From Brassica napus (Eukaryota > Streptophyta > Magnoliopsida > Brassicales > Brassicaceae), in contig NW_026015638.1 in the NCBI RefSeq assembly GCF_020379485.1, positions 1-64,000 of the forward strand: 64,000 bases of DNA, written 5' to 3'. Below are positions 9,501 through 22,649 of the stretch, one piece after another. Below the pieces are notes generated by a model that ran no database searches, was not told the DNA's origin, and was given only the letters and a program-made list of their open reading frames with translations. The position numbers were made by a program, and so were the translations under genes. Within the stretch, counting starts at the first letter, position 1, and every line of letters begins with the position of its first letter.

Positions 9501-12500
9501 GAAGCTTGATTTTGATACATAAAGTAGTGGAGAATCACCAGGAAGCTGAATAAATCTCATAGGAGTTAGGATGAAGAAGCTATCCCACTTTCAAATCAGG
9601 TGATCCCAGTTTTCCTGTTTGGGAATATGACAGCTTCTTTGTCATTCTAATCAAACCAGGATGAATCGCGATGTAAGAAGCTTGATTTTGATACATAAAG
9701 TAGTGGAGAATCACCAGGAAGCTGAATAAATCTCATAGGAGTTAGGATGAAGAAGCTATCCCACTTTCAAATCAGGTGATCCCAGTTTTCCTGTTTGGGA
9801 ATATGACAGCTTCTTTGTCATTCTAATCAAACCAGGATGAATCGCGATGTAAGAAGCTTGATTTTGATACATAAAGTAGTGGAGAATCACCAGGAAGCTG
9901 AATAAATCTCATAGGAGTTAGGATGAAGAAGCTATCCCACTTTCAAATCAGGTGATCCCAGTTTTCCTGTTTGGGAATATGACAGCTTCTTTGTCATTCT
10001 AATCAAACCAGGATGAATCGCGATGTAAGAAGCTTGATTTTGATACATAAAGTAGTGGAGAATCACCAGGAAGCTGAATAAATCTCATAGGAGTTAGGAT
10101 GAAGAAGCTATCCCACTTTCAAATCAGGTGATCCCAGTTTTCCTGTTTGGGAATATGACAGCTTCTTTGTCATTCTAATCAAACCAGGATGAATCGCGAT
10201 GTAAGAAGCTTGATTTTGATACATAAAGTAGTGGAGAATCACCAGGAAGCTGAATAAATCTCATAGGAGTTAGGATGAAGAAGCTATCCCACTTTCAAAT
10301 CAGGTGATCCCAGTTTTCCTGTTTGGGAATATGACAGCTTCTTTGTCATTCTAATCAAACCAGGATGAATCGCGATGTAAGAAGCTTGATTTTGATACAT
10401 AAAGTAGTGGAGAATCACCAGGAAGCTGAATAAATCTCATAGGAGTTAGGATGAAGAAGCTATCCCACTTTCAAATCAGGTGATCCCAGTTTTCCTGTTT
10501 GGGAATATGACAGCTTCTTTGTCATTCTAATCAAACCAGGATGAATCGCGATGTAAGAAGCTTGATTTTGATACATAAAGTAGTGGAGAATCACCAGGAA
10601 GCTGAATAAATCTCATAGGAGTTAGGATGAAGAAGCTATCCCACTTTCAAATCAGGTGATCCCAGTTTTCCTGTTTGGGAATATGACAGCTTCTTTGTCA
10701 TTCTAATCAAACCAGGATGAATCGCGATGTAAGAAGCTTGATTTTGATACATAAAGTAGTGGAGAATCACCAGGAAGCTGAATAAATCTCATAGGAGTTA
10801 GGATGAAGAAGCTATCCCACTTTCAAATCAGGTGATCCCAGTTTTCCTGTTTGGGAATATGACAGCTTCTTTGTCATTCTAATCAAACCAGGATGAATCG
10901 CGATGTAAGAAGCTTGATTTTGATACATAAAGTAGTGGAGAATCACCAGGAAGCTGAATAAATCTCATAGGAGTTAGGATGAAGAAGCTATCCCACTTTC
11001 AAATCAGGTGATCCCAGTTTTCCTGTTTGGGAATATGACAGCTTCTTTGTCATTCTAATCAAACCAGGATGAATCGCGATGTAAGAAGCTTGATTTTGAT
11101 ACATAAAGTAGTGGAGAATCACCAGGAAGCTGAATAAATCTCATAGGAGTTAGGATGAAGAAGCTATCCCACTTTCAAATCAGGTGATCCCAGTTTTCCT
11201 GTTTGGGAATATGACAGCTTCTTTGTCATTCTAATCAAACCAGGATGAATCGCGATGTAAGAAGCTTGATTTTGATACATAAAGTAGTGGAGAATCACCA
11301 GGAAGTGAATAAATCTCATAGGAGTTAGGATGAAGAAGCTATCCCACTTTCAAATCAGGTGATCCCAGTTTTCCTGTTTGGGAATATGACAGCTTCTTTG
11401 TCATTCTAATCAAACCAGGATGAATCGCGATGTAAGAAGCTTGATTTTGATACATAAAGTAGTGGAGAATCACCAGGAAGCTGAATAAATCTCATAGGAG
11501 TTAGGATGAAGAAGCTATCCCACTTTCAAATCAGGTGATCCCAGTTTTCCTGTTTGGGAATATGACAGCTTCTTTGTCATTCTAATCAAACCAGGATGAA
11601 TCGCGATGTAAGAAGCTTGATTTTGATACATAAAGTAGTGGAGAATCACCAGGAAGCTGAATAAATCTCATAGGAGTTAGGATGAAGAAGCTATCCCACT
11701 TTCAAATCAGGTGATCCCAGTTTTCCTGTTTGGGAATATGACAGCTTCTTTGTCATTCTAATCAAACCAGGATGAATCGCGATGTAAGAAGCTTGATTTT
11801 GATACATAAAGTAGTGGAGAATCACCAGGAAGCTGAATAAATCTCATAGGAGTTAGGATGAAGAAGCTATCCCACTTTCAAATCAGGTGATCCCAGTTTT
11901 CCTGTTTGGGAATATGACAGCTTCTTTGTCATTCTAATCAAACCAGGATGAATCGCGATGTAAGAAGCTTGATTTTGATACATAAAGTAGTGGAGAATCA
12001 CCAGGAAGCTGAATAAATCTCATAGGAGTTAGGATGAAGAAGCTATCCCACTTTCAAATCAGGTGATCCCAGTTTTCCTGTTTGGGAATATGACAGCTTC
12101 TTTGTCATTCTAATCAAACCAGGATGAATCGCGATGTAAGAAGCTTGATTTTGATACATAAAGTAGTGGAGAATCACCAGGAAGCTGAATAAATCTCATA
12201 GGAGTTAGGATGAAGAAGCTATCCCACTTTCAAATCAGGTGATCCCAGTTTTCCTGTTTGGGAATATGACAGCTTCTTTGTCATTCTAATCAAACCAGGA
12301 TGAATCGCGATGTAAGAAGCTTGATTTTGATACATAAAGTAGTGGAGAATCACCAGGAAGCTGAATAAATCTCATAGGAGTTAGGATGAAGAAGCTATCC
12401 CACTTTCAAATCAGGTGATCCCAGTTTTCCTGTTTGGGAATATGACAGCTTCTTTGTCATTCTAATCAAACCAGGATGAATCGCGATGTAAGAAGCTTGA

Positions 12501-15500
12501 TTTTGATACATAAAGTAGTGGAGAATCACCAGGAAGCTGAATAAATCTCATAGGAGTTAGGATGAAGAAGCTATCCCACTTTCAAATCAGGTGATCCCAG
12601 TTTTCCTGTTTGGGAATATGACAGCTTCTTTGTCATTCTAATCAAACCAGGATGAATCGCGATGTAAGAAGCTTGATTTTGATACATAAAGTAGTGGAGA
12701 ATCACCAGGAAGCTGAATAAATCTCATAGGAGTTAGGATGAAGAAGCTATCCCACTTTCAAATCAGGTGATCCCAGTTTTCCTGTTTGGGAATATGACAG
12801 CTTCTTTGTCATTCTAATCAAACCAGGATGAATCGCGATGTAAGAAGCTTGATTTTGATACATAAAGTAGTGGAGAATCACCAGGAAGCTGAATAAATCT
12901 CATAGGAGTTAGGATGAAGAAGCTATCCCACTTTCAAATCAGGTGATCCCAGTTTTCCTGTTTGGGAATATGACAGCTTCTTTGTCATTCTAATCAAACC
13001 AGGATGAATCGCGATGTAAGAAGCTTGATTTTGATACATAAAGTAGTGGAGAATCACCAGGAAGCTGAATAAATCTCATAGGAGTTAGGATGAAGAAGCT
13101 ATCCCACTTTCAAATCAGGTGATCCCAGTTTTCCTGTTTGGGAATATGACAGCTTCTTTGTCATTCTAATCAAACCAGGATGAATCGCGATGTAAGAAGC
13201 TTGATTTTGATACATAAAGTAGTGGAGAATCACCAGGAAGCGAATAAATCTCATAGGAGTTAGGATGAAGAAGCTATCCCACTTTCAAATCAGGTGATCC
13301 CAGTTTTCCTGTTTGGGAATATGACAGCTTCTTTGTCATTCTAATCAAACCAGGATGAATCGCGATGTAAGAAGCTTGATTTTGATACATAAAGTAGTGG
13401 AGAATCACCAGGAAGCTGAATAAATCTCATAGGAGTTAGGATGAAGAAGCTATCCCACTTTCAAATCAGGTGATCCCAGTTTTCCTGTTTGGGAATATGA
13501 CAGCTTCTTTGTCATTCTAATCAAACCAGGATGAATCGCGATGTAAGAAGCTTGATTTTGATACATAAAGTAGTGGAGAATCACCAGGAAGCTGAATAAA
13601 TCTCATAGGAGTTAGGATGAAGAAGCTATCCCACTTTCAAATCAGGTGATCCCAGTTTTCCTGTTTGGGAATATGACAGCTTCTTTGTCATTCTAATCAA
13701 ACCAGGATGAATCGCGATGTAAGAAGCTTGATTTTGATACATAAAGTAGTGGAGAATCACCAGGAAGCTGAATAAATCTCATAGGAGTTAGGATGAAGAA
13801 GCTATCCCACTTTCAAATCAGGTGATCCCAGTTTTCCTGTTTGGGAATATGACAGCTTCTTTGTCATTCTAATCAAACCAGGATGAATCGCGATGTAAGA
13901 AGCTTGATTTTGATACATAAAGTAGTGGAGAATCACCAGGAAGCTGAATAAATCTCATAGGAGTTAGGATGAAGAAGCTATCCCACTTTCAAATCAGGTG
14001 ATCCCAGTTTTCCTGTTTGGGAATATGACAGCTTCTTTGTCATTCTAATCAAACCAGGATGAATCGCGATGTAAGAAGCTTGATTTTGATACATAAAGTA
14101 GTGGAGAATCACCAGGAAGCTGAATAAATCTCATAGGAGTTAGGATGAAGAAGCTATCCCACTTTCAAATCAGGTGATCCCAGTTTTCCTGTTTGGGAAT
14201 ATGACAGCTTCTTTGTCATTCTAATCAAACCAGGATGAATCGCGATGTAAGAAGCTTGATTTTGATACATAAAGTAGTGGAGAATCACCAGGAAGCTGAA
14301 TAAATCTCATAGGAGTTAGGATGAAGAAGCTATCCCACTTTCAAATCAGGTGATCCCAGTTTTCCTGTTTGGGAATATGACAGCTTCTTTGTCATTCTAA
14401 TCAAACCAGGATGAATCGCGATGTAAGAAGCTTGATTTTGATACATAAAGTAGTGGAGAATCACCAGGAAGCTGAATAAATCTCATAGGAGTTAGGATGA
14501 AGAAGCTATCCCACTTTCAAATCAGGTGATCCCAGTTTTCCTGTTTGGGAATATGACAGCTTCTTTGTCATTCTAATCAAACCAGGATGAATCGCGATGT
14601 AAGAAGCTTGATTTTGATACATAAAGTAGTGGAGAATCACCAGGAAGCTGAATAAATCTCATAGGAGTTAGGATGAAGAAGCTATCCCACTTTCAAATCA
14701 GGTGATCCCAGTTTTCCTGTTTGGGAATATGACAGCTTCTTTGTCATTCTAATCAAACCAGGATGAATCGCGATGTAAGAAGCTTGATTTTGATACATAA
14801 AGTAGTGGAGAATCACCAGGAAGCTGAATAAATCTCATAGGAGTTAGGATGAAGAAGCTATCCCACTTTCAAATCAGGTGATCCCAGTTTTCCTGTTTGG
14901 GAATATGACAGCTTCTTTGTCATTCTAATCAAACCAGGATGAATCGCGATGTAAGAAGCTTGATTTTGATACATAAAGTAGTGGAGAATCACCAGGAAGC
15001 TGAATAAATCTCATAGGAGTTAGGATGAAGAAGCTATCCCACTTTCAAATCAGGTGATCCCAGTTTTCCTGTTTGGGAATATGACAGCTTCTTTGTCATT
15101 CTAATCAAACCAGGATGAATCGCGATGTAAGAAGCTTGATTTTGATACATAAAGTAGTGGAGAATCACCAGGAAGCTGAATAAATCTCATAGGAGTTAGG
15201 ATGAAGAAGCTATCCCACTTTCAAATCAGGTGATCCCAGTTTTCCTGTTTGGGAATATGACAGCTTCTTTGTCATTCTAATCAAACCAGGATGAATCGCG
15301 ATGTAAGAAGCTTGATTTTGATACATAAAGTAGTGGAGAATCACCAGGAAGCTGAATAAATCTCATAGGAGTTAGGATGAAGAAGCTATCCCACTTTCAA
15401 ATCAGGTGATCCCAGTTTTCCTGTTTGGGAATATGACAGCTTCTTTGTCATTCTAATCAAACCAGGATGAATCGCGATGTAAGAAGCTTGATTTTGATAC

Positions 15501-18500
15501 ATAAAGTAGTGGAGAATCACCAGGAAGCTGAATAAATCTCATAGGAGTTAGGATGAAGAAGCTATCCCACTTTCAAATCAGGTGATCCCAGTTTTCCTGT
15601 TTGGGAATATGACAGCTTCTTTGTCATTCTAATCAAACCAGGATGAATCGCGATGTAAGAAGCTTGATTTTGATACATAAAGTAGTGGAGAATCACCAGG
15701 AAGCTGAATAAATCTCATAGGAGTTAGGATGAAGAAGCTATCCCACTTTCAAATCAGGTGATCCCAGTTTTCCTGTTTGGGAATATGACAGCTTCTTTGT
15801 CATTCTAATCAAACCAGGATGAATCGCGATGTAAGAAGCTTGATTTTGATACATAAAGTAGTGGAGAATCACCAGGAAGCTGAATAAATCTCATAGGAGT
15901 TAGGATGAAGAAGCTATCCCACTTTCAAATCAGGTGATCCCAGTTTTCCTGTTTGGGAATATGACAGCTTCTTTGTCATTCTAATCAAACCAGGATGAAT
16001 CGCGATGTAAGAAGCTTGATTTTGATACATAAAGTAGTGGAGAATCACCAGGAAGCTGAATAAATCTCATAGGAGTTAGGATGAAGAAGCTATCCCACTT
16101 TCAAATCAGGTGATCCCAGTTTTCCTGTTTGGGAATATGACAGCTTCTTTGTCATTCTAATCAAACCAGGATGAATCGCGATGTAAGAAGCTTGATTTTG
16201 ATACATAAAGTAGTGGAGAATCACCAGGAAGCTGAATAAATCTCATAGGAGTTAGGATGAAGAAGCTATCCCACTTTCAAATCAGGTGATCCCAGTTTTC
16301 CTGTTTGGGAATATGACAGCTTCTTTGTCATTCTAATCAAACCAGGATGAATCGCGATGTAAGAAGCTTGATTTTGATACATAAAGTAGTGGAGAATCAC
16401 CAGGAAGCTGAATAAATCTCATAGGAGTTAGGATGAAGAAGCTATCCCACTTTCAAATCAGGTGATCCCAGTTTTCCTGTTTGGGAATATGACAGCTTCT
16501 TTGTCATTCTAATCAAACCAGGATGAATCGCGATGTAAGAAGCTTGATTTTGATACATAAAGTAGTGGAGAATCACCAGGAAGCTGAATAAATCTCATAG
16601 GAGTTAGGATGAAGAAGCTATCCCACTTTCAAATCAGGTGATCCCAGTTTTCCTGTTTGGGAATATGACAGCTTCTTTGTCATTCTAATCAAACCAGGAT
16701 GAATCGCGATGTAAGAAGCTTGATTTTGATACATAAAGTAGTGGAGAATCACCAGGAAGCTGAATAAATCTCATAGGAGTTAGGATGAAGAAGCTATCCC
16801 ACTTTCAAATCAGGTGATCCCAGTTTTCCTGTTTGGGAATATGACAGCTTCTTTGTCATTCTAATCAAACCAGGATGAATCGCGATGTAAGAAGCTTGAT
16901 TTTGATACATAAAGTAGTGGAGAATCACCAGGAAGCTGAATAAATCTCATAGGAGTTAGGATGAAGAAGCTATCCCACTTTCAAATCAGGTGATCCCAGT
17001 TTTCCTGTTTGGGAATATGACAGCTTCTTTGTCATTCTAATCAAACCAGGATGAATCGCGATGTAAGAAGCTTGATTTTGATACATAAAGTAGTGGAGAA
17101 TCACCAGGAAGCTGAATAAATCTCATAGGAGTTAGGATGAAGAAGCTATCCCACTTTCAAATCAGGTGATCCCAGTTTTCCTGTTTGGGAATATGACAGC
17201 TTCTTTGTCATTCTAATCAAACCAGGATGAATCGCGATGTAAGAAGCTTGATTTTGATACATAAAGTAGTGGAGAATCACCAGGAAGCGAATAAATCTCA
17301 TAGGAGTTAGGATGAAGAAGCTATCCCACTTTCAAATCAGGTGATCCCAGTTTTCCTGTTTGGGAATATGACAGCTTCTTTGTCATTCTAATCAAACCAG
17401 GATGAATCGCGATGTAAGAAGCTTGATTTTGATACATAAAGTAGTGGAGAATCACCAGGAAGCTGAATAAATCTCATAGGAGTTAGGATGAAGAAGCTAT
17501 CCCACTTTCAAATCAGGTGATCCCAGTTTTCCTGTTTGGGAATATGACAGCTTCTTTGTCATTCTAATCAAACCAGGATGAATCGCGATGTAAGAAGCTT
17601 GATTTTGATACATAAAGTAGTGGAGAATCACCAGGAAGCTGAATAAATCTCATAGGAGTTAGGATGAAGAAGCTATCCCACTTTCAAATCAGGTGATCCC
17701 AGTTTTCCTGTTTGGGAATATGACAGCTTCTTTGTCATTCTAATCAAACCAGGATGAATCGCGATGTAAGAAGCTTGATTTTGATACATAAAGTAGTGGA
17801 GAATCACCAGGAAGCTGAATAAATCTCATAGGAGTTAGGATGAAGAAGCTATCCCACTTTCAAATCAGGTGATCCCAGTTTTCCTGTTTGGGAATATGAC
17901 AGCTTCTTTGTCATTCTAATCAAACCAGGATGAATCGCGATGTAAGAAGCTTGATTTTGATACATAAAGTAGTGGAGAATCACCAGGAAGCTGAATAAAT
18001 CTCATAGGAGTTAGGATGAAGAAGCTATCCCACTTTCAAATCAGGTGATCCCAGTTTTCCTGTTTGGGAATATGACAGCTTCTTTGTCATTCTAATCAAA
18101 CCAGGATGAATCGCGATGTAAGAAGCTTGATTTTGATACATAAAGTAGTGGAGAATCACCAGGAAGCTGAATAAATCTCATAGGAGTTAGGATGAAGAAG
18201 CTATCCCACTTTCAAATCAGGTGATCCCAGTTTTCCTGTTTGGGAATATGACAGCTTCTTTGTCATTCTAATCAAACCAGGATGAATCGCGATGTAAGAA
18301 GCTTGATTTTGATACATAAAGTAGTGGAGAATCACCAGGAAGCTGAATAAATCTCATAGGAGTTAGGATGAAGAAGCTATCCCACTTTCAAATCAGGTGA
18401 TCCCAGTTTTCCTGTTTGGGAATATGACAGCTTCTTTGTCATTCTAATCAAACCAGGATGAATCGCGATGTAAGAAGCTTGATTTTGATACATAAAGTAG

Positions 18501-21348
18501 TGGAGAATCACCAGGAAGCTGAATAAATCTCATAGGAGTTAGGATGAAGAAGCTATCCCACTTTCAAATCAGGTGATCCCAGTTTTCCTGTTTGGGAATA
18601 TGACAGCTTCTTTGTCATTCTAATCAAACCAGGATGAATCGCGATGTAAGAAGCTTGATTTTGATACATAAAGTAGTGGAGAATCACCAGGAAGCTGAAT
18701 AAATCTCATAGGAGTTAGGATGAAGAAGCTATCCCACTTTCAAATCAGGTGATCCCAGTTTTCCTGTTTGGGAATATGACAGCTTCTTTGTCATTCTAAT
18801 CAAACCAGGATGAATCGCGATGTAAGAAGCTTGATTTTGATACATAAAGTAGTGGAGAATCACCAGGAAGCTGAATAAATCTCATAGGAGTTAGGATGAA
18901 GAAGCTATCCCACTTTCAAATCAGGTGATCCCAGTTTTCCTGTTTGGGAATATGACAGCTTCTTTGTCATTCTAATCAAACCAGGATGAATCGCGATGTA
19001 AGAAGCTTGATTTTGATACATAAAGTAGTGGAGAATCACCAGGAAGCTGAATAAATCTCATAGGAGTTAGGATGAAGAAGCTATCCCACTTTCAAATCAG
19101 GTGATCCCAGTTTTCCTGTTTGGGAATATGACAGCTTCTTTGTCATTCTAATCAAACCAGGATGAATCGCGATGTAAGAAGCTTGATTTTGATACATAAA
19201 GTAGTGGAGAATCACCAGGAAGCTGAATAAATCTCATAGGAGTTAGGATGAAGAAGCTATCCCACTTTCAAATCAGGTGATCCCAGTTTTCCTGTTTGGG
19301 AATATGACAGCTTCTTTGTCATTCTAATCAAACCAGGATGAATCGCGATGTAAGAAGCTTGATTTTGATACATAAAGTAGTGGAGAATCACCAGGAAGCG
19401 AATAAATCTCATAGGAGTTAGGATGAAGAAGCTATCCCACTTTCAAATCAGGTGATCCCAGTTTTCCTGTTTGGGAATATGACAGCTTCTTTGTCATTCT
19501 AATCAAACCAGGATGAATCGCGATGTAAGAAGCTTGATTTTGATACATAAAGTAGTGGAGAATCACCAGGAAGCTGAATAAATCTCATAGGAGTTAGGAT
19601 GAAGAAGCTATCCCACTTTCAAATCAGGTGATCCCAGTTTTCCTGTTTGGGAATATGACAGCTTCTTTGTCATTCTAATCAAACCAGGATGAATCGCGAT
19701 GTAAGAAGCTTGATTTTGATACATAAAGTAGTGGAGAATCACCAGGAAGCTGAATAAATCTCATAGGAGTTAGGATGAAGAAGCTATCCCACTTTCAAAT
19801 CAGGTGATCCCAGTTTTCCTGTTTGGGAATATGACAGCTTCTTTGTCATTCTAATCAAACCAGGATGAATCGCGATGTAAGAAGCTTGATTTTGATACAT
19901 AAAGTAGTGGAGAATCACCAGGAAGCTGAATAAATCTCATAGGAGTTAGGATGAAGAAGCTATCCCACTTTCAAATCAGGTGATCCCAGTTTTCCTGTTT
20001 GGGAATATGACAGCTTCTTTGTCATTCTAATCAAACCAGGATGAATCGCGATGTAAGAAGCTTGATTTTGATACATAAAGTAGTGGAGAATCACCAGGAA
20101 GTGAATAAATCTCATAGGAGTTAGGATGAAGAAGCTATCCCACTTTCAAATCAGGTGATCCCAGTTTTCCTGTTTGGGAATATGACAGCTTCTTTGTCAT
20201 TCTAATCAAACCAGGATGAATCGCGATGTAAGAAGCTTGATTTTGATACATAAAGTAGTGGAGAATCACCAGGAAGCTGAATAAATCTCATAGGAGTTAG
20301 GATGAAGAAGCTATCCCACTTTCAAATCAGGTGATCCCAGTTTTCCTGTTTGGGAATATGACAGCTTCTTTGTCATTCTAATCAAACCAGGATGAATCGC
20401 GATGTAAGAAGCTTGATTTTGATACATAAAGTAGTGGAGAATCACCAGGAAGCGAATAAATCTCATAGGAGTTAGGATGAAGAAGCTATCCCACTTTCAA
20501 ATCAGGTGATCCCAGTTTTCCTGTTTGGGAATATGACAGCTTCTTTGTCATTCTAATCAAACCAGGATGAATCGCGATGTAAGAAGCTTGATTTTGATAC
20601 ATAAAGTAGTGGAGAATCACCAGGAAGCTGAATAAATCTCATAGGAGTTAGGATGAAGAAGCTATCCCACTTTCAAATCAGGTGATCCCAGTTTTCCTGT
20701 TTGGGAATATGACAGCTTCTTTGTCATTCTAATCAAACCAGGATGAATCGCGATGTAAGAAGCTTGATTTTGATACATAAAGTAGTGGAGAATCACCAGG
20801 AAGCTGAATAAATCTCATAGGAGTTAGGATGAAGAAGCTATCCCACTTTCAAATCAGGTGATCCCAGTTTTCCTGTTTGGGAATATGACAGCTTCTTTGT
20901 CATTCTAATCAAACCAGGATGAATCGCGATGTAAGAAGCTTGATTTTGATACATAAAGTAGTGGAGAATCACCAGGAAGCTGAATAAATCTCATAGGAGT
21001 TAGGATGAAGAAGCTATCCCACTTTCAAATCAGGTGATCCCAGTTTTCCTGTTTGGGAATATGACAGCTTCTTTGTCATTCTAATCAAACCAGGATGAAT
21101 CGCGATGTAAGAAGCTTGATTTTGATACATAAAGTAGTGGAGAATCACCAGGAAGCGAATAAATCTCATAGGAGTTAGGATGAAGAAGCTATCCCACTTT
21201 CAAATCAGGTGATCCCAGTTTTCCTGTTTGGGAATATGACAGCTTCTTTGTCATTCTAATCAAACCAGGATGAATCGCGATGTAAGAAGCTTGATTTTGA
21301 TACATAAAGTAGTGGAGAATCACCAGGAAGCTGAATAAATCTCATAGG
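6594..21348 (+). repeat. Centromeric satellite array A (176-bp monomer, about 84 copies)
   Basis: The sequence is a head-to-tail tandem repeat with a period of exactly 176 bp (for example GGATGAAGAA at 9041 and 9217). Each monomer has one HindIII site (AAGCTT) and a TCGCGA palindrome. I recognise it from memory as the Brassica CentBr-type centromeric satellite. Monomers are nearly identical over 14.7 kb; most visible variation is a 1-2 base indel at GAAGCTGAAT. There are no genes and no inverted units. The last bases, ATAGG at 21344-21348, are the left target duplication of the copia element that follows. Confidence 0.95.
21344..21348. repeat. Target site duplication ATAGG, left copy (copia element 1)
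   Basis: ATAGG at 21344-21348 matches 27278-27282. Both are satellite bases, and the monomer is continuous if the element is removed. Confidence 0.75.
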
Positions 21349-21893
21349 ATGAGATTTAGAGTAATTAAGAGTAATCCCGTTTTAAGAGATTTGAGAAGAA
21401 CTTCTTGTGAGAGTAAATAAGAGTCGGACTAAGAATAAGCCAATGGTAGGCAGAGCATATAACTGTCTACTTTCATTAATGAAAAGTTCACAATATATAG
21501 AGAGACAGCTAGGGACTAGGGTTTAGAATAAGAACAAGCTATTACAAAGGATAAGCTTTTGCTTTAAATTCAAATGCTCCAATTATCTCTCCTCTTAAGG
21601 ATAAAGGTTGCTTTAGCTTTTTCCAGCCTTGGACAGGCCTGTCATTGCGCTCCCTTCTCCCATTCAACCACGGTCTTGATGTCTTTTGGTACAAGGTAAG
21701 ACCTTCTCATCTCACACAGTTACTAGTTAACTTTGTTTCAAACCTTGTTGCCGATTTACCTTCTCTCACCTTTCGGCCTTGTACGGCTCATGTACGGCCT
21801 TGTACGGATGCGTACTTCAGCTTGCCTTTCACTCTCCCTTAGATCATCCTTTCCTCATCTCCTTAGCTTCTCATATACTCACCTCTTCTAACA
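21349..21893 (-). repeat. 3' LTR of copia element 1
   Basis: This 545-bp LTR ends at TAACA (sense start TGTTAGAAGAGG), next to the polypurine tract. It contains four GTAC cores at 21781, 21792, 21802 and 21812, spaced 10-11 bp, and a TATA-like ATATATAG near 21493 on the minus strand. It pairs with 26729-27277. Confidence 0.88.
21781..21815. promoter_or_regulatory. Phased GTAC array in copia element 1, 3' LTR
   Basis: Four GTAC cores begin at 21781, 21792, 21802 and 21812, mostly as GTACGG. The spacing of about one helical turn suggests one protein face. GTAC is the core of plant SBP/SPL factor sites; whether it is bound here is inference. Confidence 0.5.
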
Positions 21894-21908
21894 CTCCCCC
21901 TCAAGCTT
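21894..21908 (-). promoter_or_regulatory. Polypurine tract of copia element 1
   Basis: The minus strand reads AAGCTTGAGGGGGAG directly before the LTR. The same string precedes the 3' LTR of the intact copia element. Confidence 0.85.
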
Positions 21909-21955
21909 AGCTTTGTGAAGCCTAAGCTGGATAGCCATGAATCTTCCTCATTAAA

Positions 21956-21991
21956 CTCACCAAGAAAACCCTTGGATAAAACCTTGATGAG
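21956..21991 (-). promoter_or_regulatory. Conserved stem-loop 3' of pol stop (copia element 1)
   Basis: Arms are at 21956-21964 (CTCACCAAG) and 21983-21991 (CTTGATGAG). In the sense RNA all 9 positions pair, one as U-G; on the plus strand that position is a C/A mismatch. It lies about 34 bp past the pol stop at 22025-22027. Confidence 0.6.
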
Positions 21992-22264
21992 GGAAAAAGA
22001 GTAAAGACCTCACAGCCAAAGGGATCAGCTCCTTCTCTTCCCAAGATCAATGAGGCCAACCTGATGTGAAGGACTCCATTGTCTTCTGTCTGCAGCCTTG
22101 GTGAACACATCAGCCAACTGATCTTCACTTCTTGTGTGCAGGCAAGAGACTCCTCAGATGATCATCTGCCTCACCTTGTGGCAATCCACTTCAATGTGCT
22201 TGGTTCTCTCATGGAACACCGAGTTGAGGCAATGTGGATGGCAGCTTGGTATCACAATGCATGG

Positions 22265-22627
22265 TCATTGGCGTTGCTTGATCAATCTCCAATGTGCTTC
22301 AATGCCCTTGATCCACACCAGCTCGTTGGTCAGCTTCAGCATAGCTCTATACTCAGCTTCTGCACTTGAACAAGACACCACCTTCTGCTTCTTGCTCTTC
22401 CAAGTAACCAAGTTGCCTCCAATGAATGTGCAATAGCCTGTGGTTGATCTCCTGTCTGCTCTATCACCAGCCCAATCCGCATCACAGTATCCAACCACTT
22501 CAGTGCTCCCATTGCAACCCATCCATACTCCTTGATCAGGTGAGCCGTTGAGATACATCAAGATCCTCTCCACCATGCGCCAATGATGTTCCTTAGGCAC
22601 TTGCATGTGTTGACTCACCTGATTCAC
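22265..22627 (-). pseudogene. RNase H fragment, copia element 1
   Basis: The 120-residue piece starts NQVSQHMQVPKEHHWRMVE and contains DADWAGD (first catalytic Asp) and SSAEAEYRA (catalytic Glu). It appears identical to the intact copia element for about 110 residues. A 1-base change near 22310 then shifts the frame, so the third motif (HCDNQAA in the intact copy) is in another frame before the stop at 22025. Confidence 0.85.
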
Positions 22628-22649
22628 AGCAAAGCAAATGTCAGGCTAG

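Noticed and set aside
6594..21348. Regular repeats as a possible CRISPR array
   Set aside because: The whole 176-bp unit repeats with no variable spacers; it is a tandem satellite in a plant genome.
22079..22436. Plus-strand frames of about 100 residues in copia element 1
   Set aside because: Antisense shadows of the RNase H region.
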